Assembly (NCBI RefSeq): GCF_002368295.1
Contig: NZ_AP018248.1
Span: 4,558,500-4,622,499 of the forward strand
Direction of reading: 5' to 3'
Source: Tolypothrix tenuis PCC 7101
GTDB taxonomy: Bacteria; Cyanobacteriota; Cyanobacteriia; Cyanobacteriales; Nostocaceae
Length of the DNA stretch: 64,000 nt
Part shown: positions 8,188 to 15,508 of the stretch, piece after piece
Layout of the letters: every line of letters begins with the position of its first letter
Numbering within the stretch: the stretch's first letter is position 1
Translations under genes and position numbers: made by a program
The notes under the pieces: generated by a model
Told to the model about the DNA's origin: nothing
The model's database searches: none
The model's input: only the letters and a program-made list of their open reading frames with translations

Positions 8188-9630
8188 TTAAGACATGAAA
8201 AAACGAATAGGAGATTTAGCCCTAATTTCAAAACTATTTAAATAGCCCACAGGATCGCTAGGGTCAAAAGCTTTTTTATCGATGAATACTTCTTTTGATT
8301 CCACTTTGTAATCATCTTTGGGGCATTCAATACCCATTTCCGAGGCTATTTCGCGATAAAGGTCGGTTCGCCAACCTTTTTCGGCTAATTGTTCAGCATT
8401 TTTAGGAAATTGATGAATTTGTCCCCAACGTGCTGCTTGTGTCATTAACCAGATACTTCTGGATCTCCATAAAAATGTTGAGTGTTCTCCTGGCTGTTTG
8501 GGCAGGTTGTCAGGAATATCATAGAAAATCGTATTATCAGCAGCTGCTATGGTGCGGTCTTTACCATCAAATCCGCCATAGTTGTAGTTGCCTAAAATTG
8601 CTGGCCCTGTAAACTTAGTAAGTGAGGCACCTGGCTTTTTCGGTTTTGCACCTGTAAAAGACCTATCTGTAATTAGTTCGGCAACTTCTTGGCGATTTTC
8701 TGGTTTGCTGCAATATTGGCAAGCTTCAATCATTGCCTTAACTAAAGAACGGTAGGTTTTGGGATAGTCTTCGATGAAAGATTCCATTACTCCCAATAGT
8801 CTGTCTGGGTGTCCTAACCAGACTTCTTTACCTTGGGCAAAGGTAAAACCAATACCTTCGTTACCTGTAATTGCTCTAGTATTCCAAGGTTCGGCAACCA
8901 TGTAGGCTTGCATCGCACCAATCCTCACGTTGGTTACCATTTGTGGAGGTGGGACGATAATCACGCGAAACTCTTTGAGGGGATCGACACCAGCAGCAGC
9001 AGAGATATAACGCACAAAGTATTCGTAGATGGCAGAACTTAAAACTACTGCCCAAACTTTGCGTTCTGGGGGTTGGTTGTCAAAGTAATTGCGAAAATCT
9101 CTGCCGAAGGCTTCTAAAGCACCATCACCATATTTTTGTTGATATTCGTACCACGGACGCAGCCCAGAATCCCACATGGCTTTGTTCATCGTCATGGCAT
9201 TACCGTGGCGATGAATTGTCATGGCGGCACATAAGGGCGCATGGCGTGCGCCTTCCGCACCAATTCTGGCGTTGGTGACAGCACCAGATACTACAGGCGC
9301 AGCATCCAAGCGCCCAAAGATTAAGCCATCGCGGGAAGTAGCCCAACTAGCTTCGCGGTTGAGTTTGACGTTTAAACCATATTTACGGAACAAGCCTTTT
9401 TTCCAGGCGATCGCAAATGGTGCACAATCATTTACAGGTACGTAGCCAACAGTAATATCCGGTTTTTCTAAGTCTTGGGATCTAACTACTGGTTTGATGG
9501 CTAAAGCTTCTTCGGTGAGTCCTTTAGCGCCAGTATTACCTTTGATGGCACAGGAGGACAATGCCATTCCAGCAGTAGTTGCTCCCATTCCTATGAGAAA
9601 TTCTCGTCTTGTCCAGTTATTATCACCCAT
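8188..9630 (-). CDS. NrtA/CmpA-type substrate-binding lipoprotein, Tat-exported
   Basis: 480 residues. The N-terminus has a twin-arginine signal (TRREFLIGMG) followed by a lipobox (ALSSC), so it should be a Tat-exported lipoprotein. The mature part, from DITVGYVPVNDCAPFAIAWK, is the NrtA/CmpA periplasmic-binding fold, and at ~450 mature residues it has the length of the nitrate/bicarbonate group rather than the ~300 of SsuA/TauA. Gene order permease-binding protein-ATPase differs from the usual nrtABCD and cmpABCD order, and there is no fused nrtC-type gene nearby. The substrate may be nitrate, bicarbonate, cyanate or another small anion; I cannot decide. Confidence 0.85.
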   Translation of the reverse strand: MGDNNWTRREFLIGMGATTAGMALSSCAIKGNTGAKGLTEEALAIKPVVRSQDLEKPDITVGYVPVNDCAPFAIAWKKGLFRKYGLNVKLNREASWATSRDGLIFGRLDAAPVVSGAVTNARIGAEGARHAPLCAAMTIHRHGNAMTMNKAMWDSGLRPWYEYQQKYGDGALEAFGRDFRNYFDNQPPERKVWAVVLSSAIYEYFVRYISAAAGVDPLKEFRVIIVPPPQMVTNVRIGAMQAYMVAEPWNTRAITGNEGIGFTFAQGKEVWLGHPDRLLGVMESFIEDYPKTYRSLVKAMIEACQYCSKPENRQEVAELITDRSFTGAKPKKPGASLTKFTGPAILGNYNYGGFDGKDRTIAAADNTIFYDIPDNLPKQPGEHSTFLWRSRSIWLMTQAARWGQIHQFPKNAEQLAEKGWRTDLYREIASEMGIECPKDDYKVESKEVFIDKKAFDPSDPVGYLNSFEIRAKSPIRFFMS

Positions 9631-9716
9631 TTATGTAGCTCCAGAAATATGCTCACGCAAAGAAGCAGCAGTGCAAAGGTAAGAGTTTTTGAGAGTTTTG
9701 GCGTGAGAAAAGTGAA

Positions 9717-10568
9717 TTATTTAGCCACAGTGGGGCGACGAGTTACTAATTCTTGAAGTTTGCCAACGGCGTAATCAAGAATTAATCCAGTTAAGCCAAT
9801 GACAAATACGGCGAGAAACACTGAACTCAAATTTAAACGACTCCATTCATCCCAAACAAAGAAGCCGATACCGATTCCACCGGTGAGCATTTCTACGGCA
9901 ACAATTACTAGCCAAGCAATACCTAAACTAATTCGCAATCCTGTGAAAACATAGGGTAAGCTGGCAGGCCAAATAATTTTGGTAATGCGTCGCCAACGCG
10001 GTATCTCTAATACTCTGGCGACATCTAAATAATCTTGGGGAACGCTAGAAACTCCTAAGGCGGTGTTAATAATTGTCGGCCATAGGGAGGTGATGAAAAT
10101 TACGAAAATTGCTGAAGGATCTGCCAAGTTGAAGATAGCTAAAGCAATTGGTAGCCAAGCTAACGGCGATACTGGTTTAAAGATTTGAATAATGGGATTT
10201 AAGGCTAACATGGCGGATTTGGACATCCCAATCAAAAATCCTAAGGGAATCGCCACTATTGCACCTAAAAGAAAACCTAGCAATACTCTGCGTAGGCTGG
10301 CGAGTAATAACCAACCAATACCTAAGTTACCTGGCCCTCGTTCGTAGAAAGGATTTAAAATGTAATCCAGATTCGCAACTAGTGCCTCTGGTGGAGTAGG
10401 CATTAATTCATGATTGAATAATGCGACAATCCACCACAGTAAGATGATTCCTAAAAATCCTAAAGCTGGGAGGATAACAACATCTTTTACCAGGACAGGT
10501 TTAGCTTTTTTCCAAGCTACTTGTCCAGCTACGGCAAAAATCGCAGCTAAATTTAGTTGCAATATCAT
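9717..10568 (-). CDS. NitT/TauT-family ABC transporter permease
   Basis: 283 residues with about six membrane helices. The EAA loop region reads VPQDYLDVARVLEIPRWRRITKIIWPASLPY, typical of NrtB/SsuC-type permeases. The start ATG has GAGG eight bases upstream. It is the first gene of the operon and follows a c-di-AMP-type riboswitch by ~100 nt, so the whole transporter is probably under c-di-AMP control. The ~85-bp gap to the binding-protein gene contains no obvious terminator. Confidence 0.88.
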   Translation of the reverse strand: MILQLNLAAIFAVAGQVAWKKAKPVLVKDVVILPALGFLGIILLWWIVALFNHELMPTPPEALVANLDYILNPFYERGPGNLGIGWLLLASLRRVLLGFLLGAIVAIPLGFLIGMSKSAMLALNPIIQIFKPVSPLAWLPIALAIFNLADPSAIFVIFITSLWPTIINTALGVSSVPQDYLDVARVLEIPRWRRITKIIWPASLPYVFTGLRISLGIAWLVIVAVEMLTGGIGIGFFVWDEWSRLNLSSVFLAVFVIGLTGLILDYAVGKLQELVTRRPTVAK

Positions 10569-10623
10569 TCACAACCTCAACAAATGTCAGCACGGGTACA
10601 ATAATCCGAGCAGTACCAGCCTT

Positions 10624-10665
10624 GGACACTGATGAGATTACAAAAATGTTTTCTCTTCAGTCTCC
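10624..10665 (-). promoter_or_regulatory. leader hairpin between riboswitch and permease gene
   Basis: Read leftward, GGAGACTGA (10665-10657) pairs with TCAGTGTCC (10632-10624) with one mismatch, and GAGA/TCTC extend it inside. There is no T-run after it. It overlaps the region just after the aptamer's P1, so it is a candidate expression platform or antiterminator arm. Confidence 0.35.
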
Positions 10666-10670
10666 TCTCA

Positions 10671-10793
10671 TTGCCTACGAAGTTAGCTGACGGGCTAGGG
10701 CTGAGAGATGCCCCTCTCCTGTAGGAGATACGCCCCATAATTTGGTTCCTCCGCTCTAGTGTCACATACTGTAATACACTAGATTAGGCTGAC
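10671..10793 (-). promoter_or_regulatory. c-di-AMP (ydaO-yuaA class) riboswitch before the ABC transporter operon
   Basis: On the transcript strand, GCCTAA (10784-10789) and TAGGC (10673-10677) form P1. Inside are a hairpin with CTAGTG/CACTAG arms, GCGGAGGAACCAA (10742-10754), GGGGC, a TCTCC/GGAGA stem, GGGGCATC and CCCGTCAGCTAACT (10681-10694). Order and sequence match the ydaO-yuaA class, which binds c-di-AMP and usually turns expression off. The element is homologous to the one at 7084-7200, with identical core blocks and different variable stems. It lies ~100 nt before the permease start. Confidence 0.9.
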
Positions 10794-10800
10794 TTACTCT

Positions 10801-11225
10801 AAGTCTGCTCAATATAACATGATTTATCAGTAAATTTATCTGTCTATAGATTTAAATTTTCAATTGAATTACTGAAATTTTATAGATATTCTCTTGGCTC
10901 AGTATTGTTTTACATCTATGTATATAGTCAGATTCAATCAGTTAATTATGGTGTACCAAAGCTTATTAAATAAAGGTTTATCAAGCCACAAGCTATTTGA
11001 GCATCTGATTAATTTTAAGATTCTAGTGATCAAAAATATACATCTTAATCGCTGAGTATTAGTTATTGAACAAGCTAACACAGTAGTTAGCAGATGTAAT
11101 AGTTAAAGAAATATATACCGTTTGGTAGTTGTATTTTTTTTGAATTAGCCTAACTCAAGGCGGCACTTGTTAAACTTAGTGCATAAAGAATTTGGCTCAT
11201 CTGTCTATTTACAGAATTTAAAATA
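10801..11225. other. 425-bp AT-rich spacer between divergent transcription units
   Basis: Holds the promoter region of the leftward riboswitch/ABC operon and of the rightward histidine kinase gene. No open frame or strong hairpin is seen apart from the candidate -10 box listed separately. Confidence 0.5.
10811..10816 (-). promoter_or_regulatory. candidate -10 box for the riboswitch/ABC operon
   Basis: TATATT on the minus strand would place the transcription start near 10804, about 10 nt before the aptamer. No good -35 box is seen at the expected spacing, so the call rests on position and sequence of the -10 only. Confidence 0.35.
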
Positions 11226-12413
11226 ATGGATTTTAGTCAAGTACTGGCTGAAAAGACTGAGATTATCTTGCAAAAATGGGTGTTAGAGGTACGGAAAGAT
11301 CAACATATTGAAAGCGCGGATGATTTATCTTACACAGCAATCAAAAATCATCTGCCTGATGTCATCAAAGCAATGGTCACAGTACTGTCAAAATCCCAGG
11401 GTAATGATGTAAAATCAATTGTTGTGGCTAGTTGGCAGCACGGAGTTCTGCGCGCTGAACAGGGCTTTGATCCAGGCGAAATTGCGCGAGAATATCATCT
11501 GCTGAGAACGGTAATATTTGAGACTTTAGAAACAAATTTATTGCAGGGAACACCAACAGCAATTGTGCGGGCAATGCGGTTAATTGATACTGTAATTGAT
11601 GAAGCGATCGCACGGTGTTTCAATAGTTATTTTGAAGAGCGTTTAAGAGAATTACAACAGCTCTATAATTCGCTGATGCTGCATAACGAGGAACTCAATC
11701 GTTTAGTAAATGCTAACCAAGATTATCTTGCTCAATTAGCACACGAGTTGAAAAGTCCTTTAGCCTCAATTATTGGTTATTCAGATTTATTTTTACGCCA
11801 ACAAAGGCAGCAAACTAGAGTAAATAACAACCATGTAAATGTAGAACATATTGAAAGAGTACTACGTAATGGTAGACATTTACTCCGCCTAATTAACGAT
11901 ATTTTAGAGATATCGCGCTACGATGCAGGAAAGGTACAACCAGAACCAGAATTGATAAATGTGAGCGAATTAATCAACAATGTTTTGGAAATGTTAGAGC
12001 CTTTAGCTAAAGAAAAAAAATTACCAATTGTCATTAACTGTGAACTTGCTCCCCAACAAATATTCACAGACCCAGTTAAATTACAACAAATTATTACAAA
12101 TCTTATTAGTAATGCCATTCGCTATACTGAGTCTGGAAGCATTGATATCAGCTGTCAGGTATTGGACGATCAAAAATGGGCGATCGCAGTTAAAGATACA
12201 GGAATTGGGATTGCGCCAGAAAATCAAACTCAGATATTTGATCCATACTTCCGCGTAGGTTGTCAGAAGTCCTATGTTCACGGAAGTACTGGGTTGGGGT
12301 TAGCAATAGTAGCGCGGCTGGTAAAACTATTGCAAGGTGAAATTAATTTAATTTCAGAGATTGGGGTTGGTTCAATTTTTTCTGTAACTTTCCCTTTGCA
12401 ATTAAAAATGTAA
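11226..12413 (+). CDS. sensor histidine kinase with RsbRD-like N-terminal domain
   Basis: 395 residues, no membrane helices, so cytoplasmic. Residues ~1-140 resemble the RsbRD/globin-coupled sensor helical domain (EIILQKWVLEVRKD, WQHGVLRAEQGFDPG). A HisKA domain follows with H-box LAHELKSPL at ~173. The HATPase domain has N-box ISNAIRYTESG, G1 VKDTGIGIA and G2 GSTGLGLAIV. No response regulator is adjacent, so the partner is unknown. It diverges from the c-di-AMP-regulated ABC operon, which is the only contextual hint about its stimulus. Confidence 0.88.
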   Translation: MDFSQVLAEKTEIILQKWVLEVRKDQHIESADDLSYTAIKNHLPDVIKAMVTVLSKSQGNDVKSIVVASWQHGVLRAEQGFDPGEIAREYHLLRTVIFETLETNLLQGTPTAIVRAMRLIDTVIDEAIARCFNSYFEERLRELQQLYNSLMLHNEELNRLVNANQDYLAQLAHELKSPLASIIGYSDLFLRQQRQQTRVNNNHVNVEHIERVLRNGRHLLRLINDILEISRYDAGKVQPEPELINVSELINNVLEMLEPLAKEKKLPIVINCELAPQQIFTDPVKLQQIITNLISNAIRYTESGSIDISCQVLDDQKWAIAVKDTGIGIAPENQTQIFDPYFRVGCQKSYVHGSTGLGLAIVARLVKLLQGEINLISEIGVGSIFSVTFPLQLKM

Positions 12414-12441
12414 AAAATTTGATTTCGTGCATAGATAAGTA

Positions 12442-12470
12442 GGGTGTGTTGTCGCGCAGCGCAACGCACC
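12442..12470. repeat. GGTGTGTTG/CAACGCACC interspersed palindrome
   Basis: GGTGTGTTG and CAACGCACC pair (one G-T) around a GC-rich loop. This sequence type recurs in intergenic DNA of many filamentous cyanobacteria. It lies between convergent genes and may act as a weak terminator. Confidence 0.6.
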
Positions 12471-12569
12471 AAGACAAAATTAATAATTCAATTTATATTG
12501 AATTTTCCTCCCCAATTTACTTCAATACAAAAGATAATTTTGTATCTATGCACTAGTCAAAAATTTTAT

Positions 12570-13253
12570 TTACAACAATCCTTGTCTTTTTAATTTAGCT
12601 AATGCATCTTCAGCCGCAGCTTTTTCAGCATCTTTCTTGTTACGTCCTTTACCTTCTCCATACTCTTTTTTATCAACAAAGACTTTAGCTAAAAACTCTG
12701 GTGCATGAGATAAACCACCTGTTTGTACTGTCTCGTATACGGGAGGAGTTGGGCTAACGTTGCGTTGTACCCATTCTTGAAAGCGATTTTTAGAATCTAC
12801 ATTAGAACGAATCACAACAACTTGTTCTGGTACAGAATCAAATAGTGGTGCGACAATGGCGCGTACTGCTTCAATATTAGAATCATTATCTAAATAATAA
12901 GCCGCTAGAACTGCTTCAAAGGTACTACTGAGTAAATTAGGATTTTGGTAACCACCATCTCTAATTGCACCCTTTCCTAGCCGCATTCTAAAATCTAAAC
13001 CTACCTCAATAGCAAACTTTGCTAATTGCTTCTCATCTACTAATGCAGAACGTCGCCTTGTTAATTCATCTTCTCCCTTTTCCGGGTGACGATTATAGAG
13101 GTACTCACCGCTTAAATAATTTAGCAAAGCATCACCCAGAAATTCTAAGCGTTCGTTGTGTTCGCCTTCACCTGGATTTTCATGAACATAAGAACGGTGG
13201 GTAAGCGCACGGCGTAATAGTTTTTCGTCACGGAATGTTAGAAGTTTGTGCAT
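12570..13253 (-). CDS. rnc: ribonuclease III
   Basis: 227 residues, the usual RNase III length. The catalytic signature ERLEFLGDALL lies at ~36-46, and the second acidic cluster is in the FEAVLAAYYLD segment (~113-123). A double-stranded-RNA-binding domain fills the C-terminus (~150-225), ending in GRNKKDAEKAAAEDAL. It cleaves structured RNA such as rRNA precursors. Cyanobacteria often carry several RNase III paralogs; this is a full-length one with both domains. The gene stands alone between a histidine kinase gene and a small HNH gene. Confidence 0.92.
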   Translation of the reverse strand: MHKLLTFRDEKLLRRALTHRSYVHENPGEGEHNERLEFLGDALLNYLSGEYLYNRHPEKGEDELTRRRSALVDEKQLAKFAIEVGLDFRMRLGKGAIRDGGYQNPNLLSSTFEAVLAAYYLDNDSNIEAVRAIVAPLFDSVPEQVVVIRSNVDSKNRFQEWVQRNVSPTPPVYETVQTGGLSHAPEFLAKVFVDKKEYGEGKGRNKKDAEKAAAEDALAKLKRQGLL

Positions 13254-13348
13254 TTTGATACTTGTTTAAGTTTTGAATGTAATTAAATTACAGGGTGAGC
13301 CGCATACCCACCCCATGAGATAATAAGTTGACAATATCTGGATTCTAC

Positions 13349-13585
13349 CTAGACGCAACTACCTCTCTTCCATTTAGGTGGAAATAAACTATTCCCACGG
13401 TTATTATTGCAAGAAAAACAAGCCAGTCTGAGGTTTTCTAGAGAGTTAGTACCACCAAGACTTTTAGGCATAAGATGTTCAAGCGTTAGCTTATCTTGTG
13501 TCATACAATTACCACACCACCAACAGTAAGAACCATATAAAACTATTAGTTGATTCTTTTTGCTTTGTTTCTGTTTAGTGTTCAT
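13349..13585 (-). CDS. small HNH endonuclease-type protein
   Basis: 78 residues. It has a zinc pair CWWC near residues 21-24 and the HNH core LTLEHLMPKSLGGTNSLENL, followed by CFSCNNNRGN with the second Cys pair. This is a complete minimal HNH domain as found in free-standing cyanobacterial HNH proteins. There is no fused DNA-binding or intein/intron part. It may be a homing-type or restriction-type nuclease, but nothing nearby shows a target. It is directly upstream of a long foldback element (13740-13945), an association that may be chance. Confidence 0.75.
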   Translation of the reverse strand: MNTKQKQSKKNQLIVLYGSYCWWCGNCMTQDKLTLEHLMPKSLGGTNSLENLRLACFSCNNNRGNSLFPPKWKRGSCV

Positions 13586-14208
13586 ATTTTTTATGTTCCT
13601 TTACGAGTTTTGTGCAACAGCGTTGGAACATCGTTTAAGTAGCATCAAATTAGTGTTGTATGACAGAAATCCTAACTGAAAATTTTTATTACAACACTTA
13701 CAACAAGCACAACTATTCAAGTTGGTTGTACTAAATTTTGGGTTAGAAGTTGCAAATGCAGTAGTTTTAGGCTTCTATCTGAGTGTGTAGTCAACTAGGT
13801 GAGTAATTACTAACTTGAGTACATGATTAACAAACTAAGTTTTTGCTTAATTAGTTAAACAAGTACTTAAACCAGTAGTTACTCAACTGGTTGACTACAG
13901 ACTCACTTAGAAGTGAAAAACTGCTGCATATGCAACCACCAACCTTAGCTTTATGCTTTTGGACGATGATTCTTATACTGCTGTAACCAAAAATATAGCA
14001 CCTACAATTGTAGTAATGTCAAGTAGCTATTAGTTAATTTTTTCGTTGATTTTCATGATTTAGTATATAACTGGAATGACCTAGACTTACCACCGACTAG
14101 CGTAACTCCCTAAATATATTTTAAAAATCAAATAATAAATAACTATAGGCTATATGATTAAACTACTAATTAACCATTTATTTAAATAATTTGATAACTG
14201 ATAATAAT
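13586..14208. other. 620-bp non-coding region centred on a long foldback
   Basis: No supported gene. The middle third is the 206-bp inverted repeat listed separately. The rest is AT-rich with stop codons in all frames. Confidence 0.6.
13740..13945. repeat. 206-bp near-symmetric inverted repeat (foldback)
   Basis: A 97-nt left arm (13740-13836) and a 97-nt right arm (13849-13945) align as reverse complements without gaps, with about 74 matches. The loop is 12 nt (AAGTTTTTGCTT). Best-kept blocks are TTGCA.ATGCAG, GAGT.TGTAGTCAAC and TGAGTAA.TA. Such a structure fits a MITE-like transposon relic or a long hairpin RNA. No clear target duplication was found. Confidence 0.75.
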
Positions 14209-14823
14209 TTATTGCTTACTCTCGGCGATCGCACTATACAAAATGCCTAATATCTTATTAACATCTTTGATGTAATATTCGCTCAAATCAATCGAAACTA
14301 TATTTCCTTCTAGCTTGAGAAATTGCCAGATAGTCCCGATAGTTACAGCACCATATATAGCCTTGATGCGATTTTGATTTTTATCGTTAAATAATTGGGC
14401 GGCTACCATTTCGGCAATACATTGTGCTAACCCAGACCTTAAGTTTTCATTCTTGCTTTCTACAAGCACAACAACTGGACTGCGTACAAGTAACTGATCG
14501 GAAGACAGGCTTAAGATAAAATCACAAAAGCCATTGAGTCCGCGTTGGCTATCAACTGTAAAATCGACTCCAGAAAATAAACTGATTTCATAATTAAATT
14601 TCCGCCTGATTTCTAATAAAATTGGGCTAATAATCATTTAGCTGCGAGCTTTCTTGGAACTAATAGCGACTGCCAAATCAACATTTTCTTTTAAAATTGT
14701 AGATAGTAAATTGCTACATTCTTGCTCCTGGATGCTAGCAAACATTCCAGATGACTCATGGATGGTTAAACCAAAAGCATCAATAATCTCAGCTAGTTTA
14801 AAATCACTATAAGCCATAAACAA
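14209..14823 (-). pseudogene. conserved cyanobacterial hypothetical gene broken by one nonsense codon
   Basis: Two frames abut exactly in the same phase: residues 1-61 (14823-14638) end in KKARS, TAA, and the next codon begins MIISPILLEIRRKF. Together they make one ~204-codon protein of a family common in Nostocales, in which I recall KARSEMI at this point. A single G-to-T change turning GAA into TAA would explain the break. The second half carries DFILS and VVLVESKNEN, resembling the Asp and Glu-x-Lys of PD-(D/E)XK nuclease-like folds. It sits one base after a Uma2-type gene of a similar nuclease superfamily. It could still give two polypeptides, since an ATG directly follows the stop. Confidence 0.7.
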
Positions 14824-14824
14824 G

Positions 14825-15415
14825 TTAAAAATTTAGCTTTGGCGGAAATATTTTACTTAAATCAAAAGATAAATCAGGAAAACAAGATAAACTTATCGTT
14901 TGATTAGGCAAGACAATTCGCTTACTTGAATAACCGTATTTTCCTAAACTATCTGCATAAGGTTCGCTGTAACATTCTAGGTGATTATCAAATAAATTAA
15001 ATATCCAATAATTAGTAATTAAAGCTTGAGCATAAAGGGGAATTTTTACAACTTGATCGTAATCTAAAGAAGAATCTGCAACCTCTATAACCAGTAACAC
15101 ATCACTAGGTGCTGGGTGGGCAGATAGATAATTATCATCTTTGTTTTTAACAATCGCAAAATCTGGTTCAGGTTCGCTGTTAGGGGGTAAGGTAATTGGG
15201 GCTTGAGATTGCAAAGTTGCTCTATCTTCTACTAACTTCGGTAACAGTTTCCACAAATTTCTTAAACAAGTTTCATGTGCCTTACCCTTCGATACCATTT
15301 CGATGATTTCTCCGTTGACTAATTCAATATGGTCATCCTCATGGAAAAAACCTAACTCTGTAAGTCTGTGGTATTCGTCTAAAGTGAAGCGTTTAGCCTG
15401 AGCAATACTCATCAA
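14825..15415 (-). CDS. Uma2-family (DUF820) putative endonuclease
   Basis: 196 residues. The family pattern is present: FTLDEYHRL at the N-terminus, ELVNGEIIEM, EPEPDFAIVK with the catalytic Asp, and VLLVIEVADSS with the Glu of a PD-(D/E)XK-like core. Cyanobacterial genomes carry dozens of Uma2 proteins of unknown cellular role. The gene is intact and is followed one base later by the nonsense-broken gene, so the two likely form a pair. Confidence 0.88.
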   Translation of the reverse strand: MMSIAQAKRFTLDEYHRLTELGFFHEDDHIELVNGEIIEMVSKGKAHETCLRNLWKLLPKLVEDRATLQSQAPITLPPNSEPEPDFAIVKNKDDNYLSAHPAPSDVLLVIEVADSSLDYDQVVKIPLYAQALITNYWIFNLFDNHLECYSEPYADSLGKYGYSSKRIVLPNQTISLSCFPDLSFDLSKIFPPKLNF

Positions 15416-15508
15416 TCTTGCTCCTTGGGGAAAGTTGTCACAACACTTATTCTAAATGTGCCAGAAGCTTGATATGCTAAAAGCCGAGACTAGCTATATT
15501 GCCAAACA

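Noticed and set aside
8188..10568. Calling the ABC operon cmp or nrt
   Set aside because: Gene order, lack of an NrtC-type fused ATPase and inability to read substrate residues make a named assignment unsafe.
10577..10765. 62-codon minus-strand frame upstream of the permease
   Set aside because: It lies over the riboswitch aptamer and leader, has no known product, and the RNA structure explains the conservation.
14638..14823. Separate 61-residue gene upstream of a 142-residue gene
   Set aside because: The two frames are in phase and abut at one stop codon; together they match a single known protein length, so one broken gene is the simpler reading.
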